Shown: piece after piece, positions 22,904 to 31,771 of the stretch
Numbering within the stretch: position 1 is the stretch's first letter
Layout of the letters: every line of letters begins with the position of its first letter
NCBI GenBank assembly: GCA_035459025.1
Contig: DATHYT010000098.1
Location: forward strand, 1-64,000
DNA: 64,000 nucleotides
Source of the DNA: JAABQT01 sp035459025
GTDB taxonomy: Bacteria > Pseudomonadota > Gammaproteobacteria > Burkholderiales > SG8-39
Direction of reading: 5' to 3'
Made by a program: the position numbers and the translations under genes
Notes under the pieces: generated by a model
Databases searched by the model: none
The model's input: the letters and a program-made list of their open reading frames with translations, nothing else
Told to the model about the DNA's origin: nothing

Positions 22904-25843
22904 ATGCGCGCCGAGCCCCGCCTGCTGCTGGCGCTGTTCGCGCTGTCCGGGTTCACCGGGCTGGTCTACGAATCCGTCTGGTCGCACTACCTGAAGCTGT
23001 TCCTTGGCGCGGCGGCGTTCGCGCAGTCGTTCGTGCTCGCCGTGTTCATGGGCGGCATGGCGCTCGGCGCCTGGCTCGCCAGCCGCCTGAGCGCGCGCTG
23101 GAAGAACCTGCTCGCGGCCTACGGCTGGATCGAGGCGCTCATCGGTGTGGCCGCGCTTTCCTTCCACGCTGCGTTCACCACGCTCGCCGCGCTCTCGCTC
23201 GAGCACGTGATTCCCGCCTTGAGCGCGCCGGAAACGATCGAGCTCTACAAGTACGCGGTGTGCGCGCTGCTCATCGCGCCGCAGACGGTGCTGCTCGGCA
23301 TGACCTTCCCGCTGATGGCCGGGGCCGTCATCCGCCGTTTCCCGCGCGATGGCGGCGGCCAGCCGGCCGGCGGGCGCCGGCTCGCGCTGCTTTACTTCAG
23401 CAACTGCATCGGCGCGGCGGCGGGCGCGCTGGCCGCCGCGTTCTGGCTGTTCGGCTGGCTCGGCTTGCCCGGGACCCTGCAGTTGGCGGGCGCGCTCAAC
23501 CTTGCGCTCGCGCTCGCCGTGTGGAGGCTGGCGCGCGGCGGCGAGCCACGGGCGGCGGCGCCGCCCGCAGCTTCCGCGGCGGCCGGCGCGAGGCCGGGCG
23601 CGCCGCTCGTGCAGCTGCTGCTCGGCGCCGCGTTCATCACCGGCGCGGCGTCGTTCGTGTACGAGATCGCCTGGATCCGCATGCTGTCGCTGGTGCTGGG
23701 TTCGTCGTTCCAGGCCTTCGAGCTGATGCTCTCGGCGTTCATCGCCGGGCTTGCGCTGGGCGGGCTGTGGATGCGCCGGCGCATCGACCGGCTGGACAAC
23801 CCGATGCGCTTCTCCGGCGTGGTGCAGCTGGCGATGGGGCTGGCGGCGCTCGGCACGATCTTTCTGTACCAGCTGAGCTTCGACTGGATGGCCTGGGCGC
23901 TGCGCGTGCTGCAGCGCTCCGAGGAGGGCTACCCGCTGTACCTGTTGTTCAGCCATGGCGTGGCGTTCGCCGTCATGCTGCCGGCGACGTTCCTCGCCGG
24001 GATGACGCTGCCCTTGTTCACGCACATGCTGCTGCGCGGCGGCCACGGCGAGCGCGCGATCGGCCAGGTGTATGCCGCCAACACGCTGGGCGCGATCGCC
24101 GGGGTGCTCCTCGCCGTGCACGTGCTGATGCCCGAAGCCGGCCTCAAGGTGACGCTCGTCGTCGGCGCCGCGCTCGATATCGTGCTCGGTGCCTGGCTGC
24201 TGCGCTGGTCGGGCGCCGTTGCGCAGCGCGCCGAGGCCTTTGCCGCGCTGATTCTCGGGCTGCTCGCCGCGACCGCCACCGCGCGCGCCGCCGCGCTGGC
24301 GCCGGAGCGCCTCGCCTCGGGCGTGTTCCGCTACGGCCAGGCCGAGCAGCGCGGCGAGGTGCTCTACTACCGCGACGGCAAGACGGCTACCGTCGCGGTG
24401 GTCGCGGCGCCTTCGGGCGCGCGGACCATCAGCACCAACGGCAAGCCCGATGCGGCGATCCAGATGAACCCGGCGCTGCCGCGCACCGAGGACGAGTACA
24501 CCATGACGCTCCTTGGCGCCCTGCCGCTCCTTGCCCGGCCCGGCGCGCAGCGCATCGCCAACATCGGCTTCGGCTCGGGGCTCACCGCGGAAACCGTGCT
24601 CTCGCATGACGCGGTCCAGGCGCTCGACATCATCGAGATCGAGCCGGCGATGGCGGCCGGCGCCTACGCGTTCCACCCCCGCGTCAACCAGCTGTTCCGC
24701 GACCGGCGCGTGCGCGTGCATTTCGAGGACGCGAAGAGCTATTTCGCCCGGCACGGCAAGCGCTACGACGCGATCATCTCCGAGCCCTCCAATCCCTGGG
24801 TCAACGGCGTCGCCAGCCTGTTCACGGCGGAGTTCTACCGCGATACCGCGCGCTACCTCGCCCGGGACGGCTTATTCGTGCAGTGGCTGCACGTGTACGA
24901 GCTCGACGACCGGTTGCTGGGTTCGATGTTCGCGGCCTTGGACACGGCTTTCGCGGATTACGACGTCTACCAGGTGAGCGCCGGCGACCTCGTCGTGGTT
25001 GCGGTGCGCGAGGGTCGCGTGCCGCTGCCGGGCGCGCTGCCGGCCGCGCAGCCGCACTTACTCGACCTGCTGGCGCGGATCGGCATTACGCAGCGCGAGC
25101 ACGTGCTCGCGCGGCGCCTGGGCGGCAAGCAGGCGCTGGCGCCGCTCTTTGCGCAGCACGCGCCGCCGGTTAACTCCGACTTCCGCCCGCTGGTGCAGCT
25201 GGAGGCGCCGCGCGCGCGCTACCTGCAGCAGCGCGCCGAGGCACTGGTCGAGCTGGCGACGGCGCCGCTGCCCGTGCTGGAAATGCTCGGCGGCGTAGAG
25301 GCGACGTACCTTTCGGCGCCGGCGCCGCGCGCCGGGCCGGGACGCTACACGCTGCTGGTCGATGCGCTGCACTTGCACCACGCGCTTCTGGATCGCGGCA
25401 CGCCGACCCTCGACCCGCAGGTGCTCGCACTGCGCCAGTCCGGCGCGCTATGCGGCCCGCTCGCGGGGCACGCCCTGCTCGATCAACTGCACGGCGTGGC
25501 ATCGCGCACGCTGACGCACCTCGACCCGGGGCGGCGCCGGTCACTGTGGGTCGAACCGGGCTGGCTCGGCTGCCCGCTCGAGCAGGCGCCCGCCGCGGCG
25601 CGCGAACGCTTCGCTGTCTACCGCGCGATTGCGGAGCGCGATGCGCACGCCATGCTGGCGCGCGCCCGCGCGGCACTCGAAAACCCCTCCACCCCGAACC
25701 CCGAGTGGCGACGTTTCCTGGTGCTCACCGCCATGCTCGGGGCGCAGGCCGGCGGCCAGGGCGCAGAGGCGCGCCGCCTGTGGCGTCTGCACGGCGGCAT
25801 GGCCACGCCCACGGAGCGCTACGTGGCCGACTGGCGCGATTAG
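22904..25843 (+). CDS. Membrane-fused spermidine synthase-like protein, 979 aa
   Basis: The first ~460 residues hold many hydrophobic segments of the type seen in fused MFS/spermidine synthases (LLALFALSGFTGLVYESVW, LLGMTFPLMAG). A SpeE-like Rossmann domain follows, with IANIGFGSGLTAETVL near residue 550 and SEPSNPWVNGV further on. The C-terminal ~230 residues are not recognised and may be a helical-repeat region. Such proteins may transfer aminopropyl groups, but the reaction is unproven. The start at 22904 is the first ATG after the upstream stop. Its stop overlaps the convergent anti-sigma gene. Confidence 0.83.
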   Translation: MRAEPRLLLALFALSGFTGLVYESVWSHYLKLFLGAAAFAQSFVLAVFMGGMALGAWLASRLSARWKNLLAAYGWIEALIGVAALSFHAAFTTLAALSLEHVIPALSAPETIELYKYAVCALLIAPQTVLLGMTFPLMAGAVIRRFPRDGGGQPAGGRRLALLYFSNCIGAAAGALAAAFWLFGWLGLPGTLQLAGALNLALALAVWRLARGGEPRAAAPPAASAAAGARPGAPLVQLLLGAAFITGAASFVYEIAWIRMLSLVLGSSFQAFELMLSAFIAGLALGGLWMRRRIDRLDNPMRFSGVVQLAMGLAALGTIFLYQLSFDWMAWALRVLQRSEEGYPLYLLFSHGVAFAVMLPATFLAGMTLPLFTHMLLRGGHGERAIGQVYAANTLGAIAGVLLAVHVLMPEAGLKVTLVVGAALDIVLGAWLLRWSGAVAQRAEAFAALILGLLAATATARAAALAPERLASGVFRYGQAEQRGEVLYYRDGKTATVAVVAAPSGARTISTNGKPDAAIQMNPALPRTEDEYTMTLLGALPLLARPGAQRIANIGFGSGLTAETVLSHDAVQALDIIEIEPAMAAGAYAFHPRVNQLFRDRRVRVHFEDAKSYFARHGKRYDAIISEPSNPWVNGVASLFTAEFYRDTARYLARDGLFVQWLHVYELDDRLLGSMFAALDTAFADYDVYQVSAGDLVVVAVREGRVPLPGALPAAQPHLLDLLARIGITQREHVLARRLGGKQALAPLFAQHAPPVNSDFRPLVQLEAPRARYLQQRAEALVELATAPLPVLEMLGGVEATYLSAPAPRAGPGRYTLLVDALHLHHALLDRGTPTLDPQVLALRQSGALCGPLAGHALLDQLHGVASRTLTHLDPGRRRSLWVEPGWLGCPLEQAPAAARERFAVYRAIAERDAHAMLARARAALENPSTPNPEWRRFLVLTAMLGAQAGGQGAEARRLWRLHGGMATPTERYVADWRD

Positions 25844-26439
25844 CGCGGCGCCACTCGCGCGCGCATCGCGTCCGACAGCTTGTAGTCGGGATAGCGCTTC
25901 CTGAACGCAGCGAGGCTCTCATCGGCCTCGCGCCCCTTGCCTGCCTCGCGCAGCTGGGCGATGCGCTCCAGCCACTGCTCCGGCGTCTCCGGGGTCCTCG
26001 TGATCTTGCCGACGGCCATGCTGGCGCTCGCCCGGCCCGCGGGCTGCGCGCGGTCGGCGCTGGCCTCGGCGAGCGCCTCGCGCTTGCGCGCGCCGACCGG
26101 CGGTTCCTGCGCCCGGCCTTCCCGCGCCATCGGCGCCGCCGGGGCCGGGGCCGCATCGCGGCGCGGCGGGGGCGCGGCCTCGGGCGCCGCGGCCGGCGCC
26201 TGCATCACCCGCGGCGACAGCGCAACTTCCTCCGCGCCGTTGCGCTCCTCGAGCTGCAGGCGCAGCGTCACGCCTACAGCGAGGACGACCACGGCGGCAA
26301 CCGACACCGGCACCGCCCAGCGCGCGCGCGGGCGGCGTGCGGCAGCGAGAATCTCCGCGTCGAGCGCCGCAGGCGGCTCGTCGCGGCCGAGGGCGCGATA
26401 GTGCGCCGAGACGCGCGCGTCGCGGTCGGGATCAGTCAT
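25840..26439 (-). CDS. Probable anti-sigma factor, single-pass membrane protein
   Basis: A 199-residue protein with a cytoplasmic N-terminus of about 40 residues and one membrane segment near residues 41-59 (WAVPVSVAAVVVLAVGV). An Ala/Pro-rich periplasmic linker follows, ending in a short helical domain (EQWLERIAQLREAGKGREAD). It has no recognisable zinc-binding anti-sigma motif. The call rests on its eight-base overlap with the sigma gene and its topology. It may equally be a membrane adaptor. Confidence 0.65.
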   Translation of the reverse strand: MTDPDRDARVSAHYRALGRDEPPAALDAEILAAARRPRARWAVPVSVAAVVVLAVGVTLRLQLEERNGAEEVALSPRVMQAPAAAPEAAPPPRRDAAPAPAAPMAREGRAQEPPVGARKREALAEASADRAQPAGRASASMAVGKITRTPETPEQWLERIAQLREAGKGREADESLAAFRKRYPDYKLSDAMRARVAPR

Positions 26440-26968
26440 CGCTCATGGCCTCACGCAGTTTGGCGAGCGCATAGCGCACGCGGCTCTTCGCTGTCTCCTC
26501 GTTCGCGCCGGTGGCGGCGGCGATCTCGGCGACGCTCAGTCCCGATTCTTCGTGCAGCAGGAACGCCGCGCGCTGCGCCTCGGGCAGCGCGGCGAGCGCC
26601 GCGGCGAAGCGCTGCAAGCCCTGGCGCCCCGCGGCGCGCGCTTCCGGCTCGTCGGCGGGCGGCGCGCTCGCGTCGTGGCCGTCCAGCGCGACGAGCTTCA
26701 GGCCGCGCTTGCGCCAGTGGTCCGCCAGGCGGTTGTGGGCGATCGTGTACAGCCAGGTGCTGAACTTCGCCTGCACGGTATAGCGGCTGCGTGCTTCGAT
26801 CACCCGCATCCAGATCTCCTGGTACAGCTCCTCGGCCGTGCCGCGCTCGCGCACCGAGCGCAGCACGAAGCGGTACAGCGGCCCCTTGTGCCGCGTGTAG
26901 AGCGCCTCGAAGGCCCCGGCGTCGCCTTCTCGGTAAGCGAGCATCAACTCTTCGTCCGGGGCCTGCAC
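26432..26968 (-). CDS. ECF-family RNA polymerase sigma factor
   Basis: A 178-residue sigma-70 family protein with only regions 2 and 4. Region 2 is LYQEIWMRVIEARSRY then FSTWLYTIAHNRLADHWRK, and region 4 is ALAALPEAQRAAFLLHEE followed by GLSVAEIAAATGANEETAKSR, the DNA-binding helix-turn-helix. The start is a GTG ten bases after the secreted-protein gene. Order and overlaps suggest an operon secreted protein - sigma - anti-sigma, probably autoregulated. Confidence 0.92.
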   Translation of the reverse strand: MQAPDEELMLAYREGDAGAFEALYTRHKGPLYRFVLRSVRERGTAEELYQEIWMRVIEARSRYTVQAKFSTWLYTIAHNRLADHWRKRGLKLVALDGHDASAPPADEPEARAAGRQGLQRFAAALAALPEAQRAAFLLHEESGLSVAEIAAATGANEETAKSRVRYALAKLREAMSDD

Positions 26969-26977
26969 CCCGCGAGT

Positions 26978-27697
26978 TTACGCGTCGGGTACGAAGCCGG
27001 GAAACGCCACCGGTTGCCGTGCTGCATGCGGGATCACGCCCATCGCCACGAGGTTGCGGTGGCTGTCGTAGCGGATGGTGATGGTCTCCGCGGGGTGCGC
27101 GCTGGCGCGCTCGAACTCGACGTGGCGCGCGTACGAGGTCTCGCTGCGGCCGTGGCCGGTGCCAAGCGGCGCCGCCGCGTCGGCGGACTCGCGCGACGAG
27201 CGCGACTCGGCACGCGGTGCCGGCGCGAAACCGCCGAAAGGCTGCGGCGGCGCAGCCTTGCGCCGGTAGAGCGCCACGCCGATCACGCCCACGTTGTCAG
27301 GGCGAGCGGTGCGCGCGGCGTAGGAATCGTTCAGCTCGGTGAAATAGAACGCGGCGGTGCGCTCGAGGCTCTTGCGCCAGCCGTCGACCGCCAGTCGCGC
27401 GCGCGGGCCGATGACGTAGCCGCTTTGCAGCGGGTGCGCGGTCTGCCCCGTGATGACGTTCACGCCGTCCACCGACATCACCGCCAGCAGGTCCGCGCCC
27501 TGGCGGCTGCGCACGATGATGCGGTACTCGTTGCCGGGCTTGCCGACGACATAGGCCTGCCCCCGGTGCCAGTACACGGGCAGCTGCCTGCCGTCGCTGC
27601 GATCAAACACCCTGACGTCGGCGAGGCCGCCGACCGCCTGCGCCTGAGTGCCGAGGACGAGTGCGAGCGCTGCGCCCGCGAGCTGCAGGAATTTCAT
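26978..27697 (-). CDS. Secreted protein of unknown function in the ECF sigma operon
   Basis: A 239-residue protein with a signal peptide (MKFLQLAGAALALVLGTQAQA, cut after AQA). The mature domain has GQAYVVGKPGNEYRIIVR and LLAVMSVDGVNVITG. It looks like a small beta-rich domain, then an Ala/Pro/Ser-rich linker and a C-terminal strand region (ETITIRYDSHRNLVAMG). I do not recognise the family with certainty. The ATG at 27697 has AGGAG well placed; the GTG five codons upstream does not. It precedes the sigma gene by ten bases. Confidence 0.75.
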   Translation of the reverse strand: MKFLQLAGAALALVLGTQAQAVGGLADVRVFDRSDGRQLPVYWHRGQAYVVGKPGNEYRIIVRSRQGADLLAVMSVDGVNVITGQTAHPLQSGYVIGPRARLAVDGWRKSLERTAAFYFTELNDSYAARTARPDNVGVIGVALYRRKAAPPQPFGGFAPAPRAESRSSRESADAAAPLGTGHGRSETSYARHVEFERASAHPAETITIRYDSHRNLVAMGVIPHAARQPVAFPGFVPDA

Positions 27698-27752
27698 GGC
27701 TGCTCCTTTCACGTGGTGCGGCCCGCCCCGATGGCCGGCCGTCCCTGCATGA

Positions 27753-27777
27753 AACGATTTCGAGCGCGAAAAGGGTT
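27753..27777 (-). promoter_or_regulatory. Candidate ECF-type promoter upstream of the secreted-protein/sigma operon
   Basis: On the minus strand AAC (27777-27775, inside TTAACCC) is followed by 18 bases and then CGTT (27756-27753). This resembles the AAC...CGT pattern of ECF sigma promoters. It lies about 56 bases before the secreted-protein start. The match is short and could be chance; it is given because ECF operons are often autoregulated. Confidence 0.3.
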
Positions 27778-27793
27778 AAGATGCGCGCCTTCC

Positions 27794-28159
27794 ATGAGCA
27801 AGCCCTGCTACGACTGCGGCAAGTGCCCGGCCTACTGCTGCAGCTACCCGGAGATCGAGGTCTCCAAGGCGGACATCGCACGCCTCGCGCGGCACTTCGG
27901 CATCAGCGCGGCGGCCGCGGAGGAAAAGTTCACCAAGCCGCAGAAGGAAGACAACGTACGCATCCTGCGGCACCGCGAGGACGAGCACTTCACGTCGGTG
28001 TGCACGTTCCTCGACCGCAAGACGCGCCGCTGCACGGTGTACGAGGCGCGGCCGCACACCTGCCGCGGCTACCCGTACGGCGCGCGCTGCGGCTACTACG
28101 AGTTCCTCAAGTTCGAGCGCGAGCACCAGGACGACGAGAACTTCGTCGCCACCACCTGA
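27794..28159 (+). CDS. YkgJ-family cysteine-cluster protein
   Basis: A 121-residue protein of the YkgJ family, whose members carry a Cys cluster thought to bind zinc or an iron-sulfur centre. The N-terminal cluster is CYDCGKCPAYCC (C5, C8, C11, C15, C16), with further Cys in VCTFLD, RRCTVYEARPHTC and ARCGYY. It is a stand-alone gene running away from the ECF operon and ending three bases before the convergent ThDP-enzyme stop. Its function is not known. Confidence 0.85.
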   Translation: MSKPCYDCGKCPAYCCSYPEIEVSKADIARLARHFGISAAAAEEKFTKPQKEDNVRILRHREDEHFTSVCTFLDRKTRRCTVYEARPHTCRGYPYGARCGYYEFLKFEREHQDDENFVATT

Positions 28160-28162
28160 AGC

Positions 28163-29845
28163 CTACTTGCGGCGCTCGAGCGCCTGCTGGCGCACCGCGC
28201 TGAGGGTGGTGCTGGTGGTGATGGCCTCGGGGTCGATGCGCAGCTCGATCAGCGCCGGCTTGCCCGAGGCGCGCGCGCGCTCGAACGCCGGCGCGAACTG
28301 ATCGGTCGTCTCGACCAGCTCGCCGTGCCCGCCGAAGGCGCGCGCGTAGGCGGCGAAGTCGGGATTCTTCAGCTCGGTGCCCGAGATGCGGCCCGGGTAC
28401 TCGCGCTCCTGGTGCATGCGGATCGTGCCGTACATGCCGTTGTTCACCACCAGGCAGATGACCGGCGCGCCGTACTGCGCGGCGGTGGCGAGCTCCTGGC
28501 CGTTCATGAGGAAATCCCCGTCGCCCGTCACCGCGATCACCGTGCGCTCGGGCGCCGCGAGCTTGGCCGCGACCGCCGCCGGCAGCCCGTAGCCCATCGA
28601 CCCGGCGGTCGAGCCGAGCTGCGTGCGAAAGCCCTTGTAGCGAAAGTAGCGGTGCACCCAGCCGGAGAAGTTGCCCGCGCCGCCGCAGACGATCGCATCC
28701 TCGGGCAGGTGCTGGTCGAGCCACTTCACCACTTCGGCGTACTGCAGCCGGCCGGGCATCGGCCGCGGCTCGGTCCAGGCGACGAACTCCTCGCGCGCCG
28801 CCTTGGTGCGCGCCACCCACCTGGCGCCGTCCAGCTTCACTTGCGCCAAGGCTTCGACGAATTGCGCCATGCCCGCATTGATCGGCAGCGCCGCGCGGTA
28901 CACGCGGCCGAGCTCCTCGGCGCCGCCGTGCACGTGAATGAGCGTCTGGCTCGGCACCGGCGCCTGCAGCAGCGTGTAGCCGCTGGTGGTCATCTCGCCC
29001 AGGCGCGCGCCGATGACGAGCAGCACGTCGGCTTCGCGGATGCGCTGCGCGAGCTTGGGATTGATGCCGATGCCGATGTCGCCGGCGTAGCTCGCGCTGC
29101 GGTTGTCGAGCAGGTCCTGGCAGCGAAACGACGTCCCGGCCGCGAGCCGCGAGGCTTCCAGCCATGCGCGCAGGGCGTCGCAGGTCGCGCGGTCCCAGCC
29201 GCCGCCGCCAAGGATCACGAGCGGTCGCTCCGCGCCTTGCAGCAGCCGCTGCAGCTCGCGCATGTCGCCCGGCGCAGGCGCCGGGCGCACCGTCTTGTAG
29301 TGCGGCACGTCGGCGACCGCGGCCTCCGAGAACAGCATGTCCTCGGGCAGCGCCAGCAGCACCGGTCCGGGACGGCCCGCCATCGCCGTGTGGAAGGCGT
29401 GGCTCACGTACTCGGGAATGCGCTCGACCCGGTCGATCTGCGCCACCCACTTGGTGAGCGGCCCGTACATGCGCCGATAGTCGATTTCCTGGAACGCCTC
29501 GCGCTCGACGAAATCGTTGCCCACCTGCCCGACGAACACCACCATGGGCGTGGAATCCTGGTGGCCGGTGTGCACCCCGATGGCGCCATTGGTGGCGCCG
29601 GGGCCGCGCGTAACGAACAGCACGCCCGGCGTGCCGGTCAGCTTGCCGTAGGCCTCCGCCATGTAGGAGGCGCCGCCTTCCTGCCGGCAGACGATGAATT
29701 TCAGCCGGTCGGCGACGTCATGAAAGCCGTCGAGCACCGGCAGGTAGCTTTCCCCCGGGACGCCGAACGCGAGCTTTACCCCGTGCCCGACCAGCGTGTC
29801 GGCGAGGATGCGCCCGCCGTGGCGTACCTTCAGGTCGTGCTGCAT
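28163..29845 (-). CDS. Thiamine diphosphate-dependent enzyme, acetolactate synthase large-subunit-like
   Basis: A ThDP enzyme of about 560 residues with the POX/ALS three-domain layout. The catalytic Glu is in CRQEGGASYMAEAYGKLTG, and the ThDP motif GDGDFLMNGQELATAAQYGA ends in VVNNGMYG. No separate small subunit (IlvH) is nearby, so it may be a catabolic decarboxylase or carboligase rather than IlvB. The ATG at 29845 is used here; a GTG at 29851, overlapping the upstream stop as GTGA, adds two residues. It is the last gene of a four-gene unit. Confidence 0.87.
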   Translation of the reverse strand: MQHDLKVRHGGRILADTLVGHGVKLAFGVPGESYLPVLDGFHDVADRLKFIVCRQEGGASYMAEAYGKLTGTPGVLFVTRGPGATNGAIGVHTGHQDSTPMVVFVGQVGNDFVEREAFQEIDYRRMYGPLTKWVAQIDRVERIPEYVSHAFHTAMAGRPGPVLLALPEDMLFSEAAVADVPHYKTVRPAPAPGDMRELQRLLQGAERPLVILGGGGWDRATCDALRAWLEASRLAAGTSFRCQDLLDNRSASYAGDIGIGINPKLAQRIREADVLLVIGARLGEMTTSGYTLLQAPVPSQTLIHVHGGAEELGRVYRAALPINAGMAQFVEALAQVKLDGARWVARTKAAREEFVAWTEPRPMPGRLQYAEVVKWLDQHLPEDAIVCGGAGNFSGWVHRYFRYKGFRTQLGSTAGSMGYGLPAAVAAKLAAPERTVIAVTGDGDFLMNGQELATAAQYGAPVICLVVNNGMYGTIRMHQEREYPGRISGTELKNPDFAAYARAFGGHGELVETTDQFAPAFERARASGKPALIELRIDPEAITTSTTLSAVRQQALERRK

Positions 29846-29847
29846 GG

Positions 29848-30474
29848 TCACGAGCGCGCCAGGAACAGCGTGACCGCGTAGATCAGCGCGCCCAGCGCCG
29901 TACAGGCGAGGATCCAGCCCGCCGGCCCGGGATGCGCTTCGACCACCTTGTCGAGCATCGCGTGCGAATCATCGCCGCCGCGCATGCCGCGCCGGGGGGA
30001 AATCCACCGATTGGCATGCCGCTCCAGGATCGACAGGCCCTCCGGGGAAAAGCACAGCAGATATCCCACCACGACGCCTGCGGCGCTGCCGACGATCAGG
30101 AACCACTTCAAGGTCCCGGCCACGATCGCGACGAACATCCGCATGTCGCCCTTGGCAGCCGCCGTGCTGAACGCCGTCGTATTCACGCCGAGGAGCAATC
30201 CGAGCATCGCGAAGGTCCCGCCCGCGATCAGCGCCCAGCCGATCCAGCGCCGGTGGCGGTGCCAAAAGAACTCGGTGGGGCGCGGAATCTCCATCGCCCT
30301 TAGAGCGCCGCGGGTGGAGATCCATCGGTTCATCACCTGGAAGACGCGCAGCGTGCGCGCGCTGGCGACGATCAGCCCGACCCCGGCGGCCAGGCCGACC
30401 GTGGCGAACACCAGCACCACGGCGATGAAGAACTGGAACAGCACTTGCCACAGCAGATCATTGGGGGACGACAT
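29848..30474 (-). CDS. Integral membrane protein of unknown function
   Basis: A 208-residue protein with about four hydrophobic segments: LLWQVLFQFFIAVVLVFATV at the start, then WIGWALIAGGTFAMLGLLLG, WFLIVGSAAGVVVGYLLCF and ILACTALGALIYAVTLFLA at the C-terminus. No family is recognised. It overlaps the upstream esterase by 17 bases and the downstream ThDP enzyme at its stop, so it belongs to that operon. It may be an accessory membrane component. Confidence 0.78.
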   Translation of the reverse strand: MSSPNDLLWQVLFQFFIAVVLVFATVGLAAGVGLIVASARTLRVFQVMNRWISTRGALRAMEIPRPTEFFWHRHRRWIGWALIAGGTFAMLGLLLGVNTTAFSTAAAKGDMRMFVAIVAGTLKWFLIVGSAAGVVVGYLLCFSPEGLSILERHANRWISPRRGMRGGDDSHAMLDKVVEAHPGPAGWILACTALGALIYAVTLFLARS

Positions 30475-31393
30475 GGGCCTCCTTCTGCCAGCAGCCGCGC
30501 AGCTTTTCGCAGCACTCGGCCACCGCGGCATTCGCGGTATCGATCACGCCGCCGAACAGGATGAAGCCGTGCACCATGTCGGCATACTCACGGTACGTGA
30601 CTTCCACGCCCTCCTGCGCCATGCGCGCGGCGTATTCACGGCCCTCGTCCAGCAGCGGATCGTAGCCCGCGGTGATCACATGCGCGGGCGGCAGGCCGGC
30701 AAGGCGCGGCGCCAGCAGCGGGGAAGCGCGCCAGTGGACGCGGTCTTCCTTTCGCGGCAGGTACTGCGCCTGAAAATAATCCATGGATTTCTTGGTCAGC
30801 AGGTAGCCCTCGCCGTTCTTGCGGATCGAGGGGTGCTGCATGCGCTGGTCGGTCGCAGGATAGATGAGCAGCTGGTACGCGATTCGCGGCCCGCCATGAT
30901 CGCGCGCCTGCAGCGCCACCACGGTGGCGAGGTTGCCGCCCGCGCTGTCGCCGCCAACGGCCACCTGCTTGTGCCGCTCGGCGACGAATCGCGTCGCCGT
31001 CACGCAGTCCTCCACCGCGGCGGGAAACGGGAATTCGGGCCCCATCCGGTAGTCCACGGAATACACCGCGCAGCGCGCGCCGTTGGCGAGCTGGCGGCAC
31101 AGCACGTCGTGCGTATCGAGGTCCCCGATGACCCAGCCGCCGCCGTGGAAGTAGACCAGCGCCGGAAGCTCGTCCGCCGGGCCGGTGTCCGCGGGGCGAT
31201 AGGCGCGCAGCGCCACCGGCCCCGGCGCCATCAGGAGCTTCGCCTCTGCGACCTCGGGCGGCCTGGGCGAGAGCGCGGCGCGCGTGTCGCGATAGATGCG
31301 CCGCGCGACGTGCGCGGGGACCTCGTGGAGCTGCGGCAGCGGCGATTTCGCTGCGCGCTCGAGGACCTGGACGACCTGGGGGTGCAGGCTCAC
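30458..31393 (-). CDS. Alpha/beta-hydrolase of the hormone-sensitive lipase (acetyl esterase) family
   Basis: A 311-residue esterase with the HSL oxyanion motif YFHGGGWVIGDLD, nucleophile GDSAGGNLA, acid in GYDPLLDEG and His in MVHGFI. The GTG at 31393 overlaps the NIPSNAP stop as GTGA and opens into a conserved helical cap (SLHPQVVQVLERAA). It is the second gene of the NIPSNAP-esterase-membrane-ThDP unit. A short-chain ester, possibly of a hydroxy acid, is a likely substrate, but this is inference. Confidence 0.9.
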   Translation of the reverse strand: MSLHPQVVQVLERAAKSPLPQLHEVPAHVARRIYRDTRAALSPRPPEVAEAKLLMAPGPVALRAYRPADTGPADELPALVYFHGGGWVIGDLDTHDVLCRQLANGARCAVYSVDYRMGPEFPFPAAVEDCVTATRFVAERHKQVAVGGDSAGGNLATVVALQARDHGGPRIAYQLLIYPATDQRMQHPSIRKNGEGYLLTKKSMDYFQAQYLPRKEDRVHWRASPLLAPRLAGLPPAHVITAGYDPLLDEGREYAARMAQEGVEVTYREYADMVHGFILFGGVIDTANAAVAECCEKLRGCWQKEAHVVPQ

Positions 31394-31731
31394 TTGGCCG
31401 CCGCCAGCATCTTCTTCAGCCGCGCCACGAAGAACGGCGCGCACTTGTGGATCCTCGTCTCCTGCGTGATGATCAGCGGCCGCACGCGCGGCAGGTACGC
31501 CTGCCATTCGGGATCGGCCTGCATCGCGGCGCGCATCTTCTCGCGCTGGTTGAGGTCGTCGTAGGCCCACATGTGCGTGACCAGGTTCTGCGTGCCGACC
31601 TCGGTCACGTAGTAGCCGACCAGGTTCGGCAGGTGCCGGAGCTGCACCTTCATGCCCACGTCCTCGTAGTGCTTGAAGTACCCCGGCGCCTTGCCCGGAT
31701 GCAGCAGGTACATGCGCTCCTCGACGTACAT
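31390..31731 (-). CDS. NIPSNAP-family protein
   Basis: A 113-residue single NIPSNAP (ferredoxin-like, dimeric barrel) domain. The start MYVEERMYLLHPGK and the segments LVGYYVTEVGTQNLVTHMWA and AYDDLNQREKMRAAM are typical. Bacterial members often sit in catabolic operons, with no settled activity. It is the first gene of the four-gene unit, with a possible -10 at 31760-31755. Confidence 0.88.
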   Translation of the reverse strand: MYVEERMYLLHPGKAPGYFKHYEDVGMKVQLRHLPNLVGYYVTEVGTQNLVTHMWAYDDLNQREKMRAAMQADPEWQAYLPRVRPLIITQETRIHKCAPFFVARLKKMLAAAK

Positions 31732-31754
31732 GGGCCCCTCCCTGGATCCGGTCG

Positions 31755-31762
31755 ATTATAGT
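31755..31762. promoter_or_regulatory. Overlapping -10-like elements for divergent NIPSNAP and CoA-binding genes
   Basis: The sequence ATTATAGT reads TATAAT on the minus strand (31760-31755), 23 bases before the NIPSNAP start. It reads TATAGT on the plus strand (31757-31762), nine bases before the CoA-binding ATG. The -35 regions are poor on both sides. If both are used, one AT-rich patch serves both directions. Confidence 0.35.
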
Positions 31763-31771
31763 ATCCGGGCC

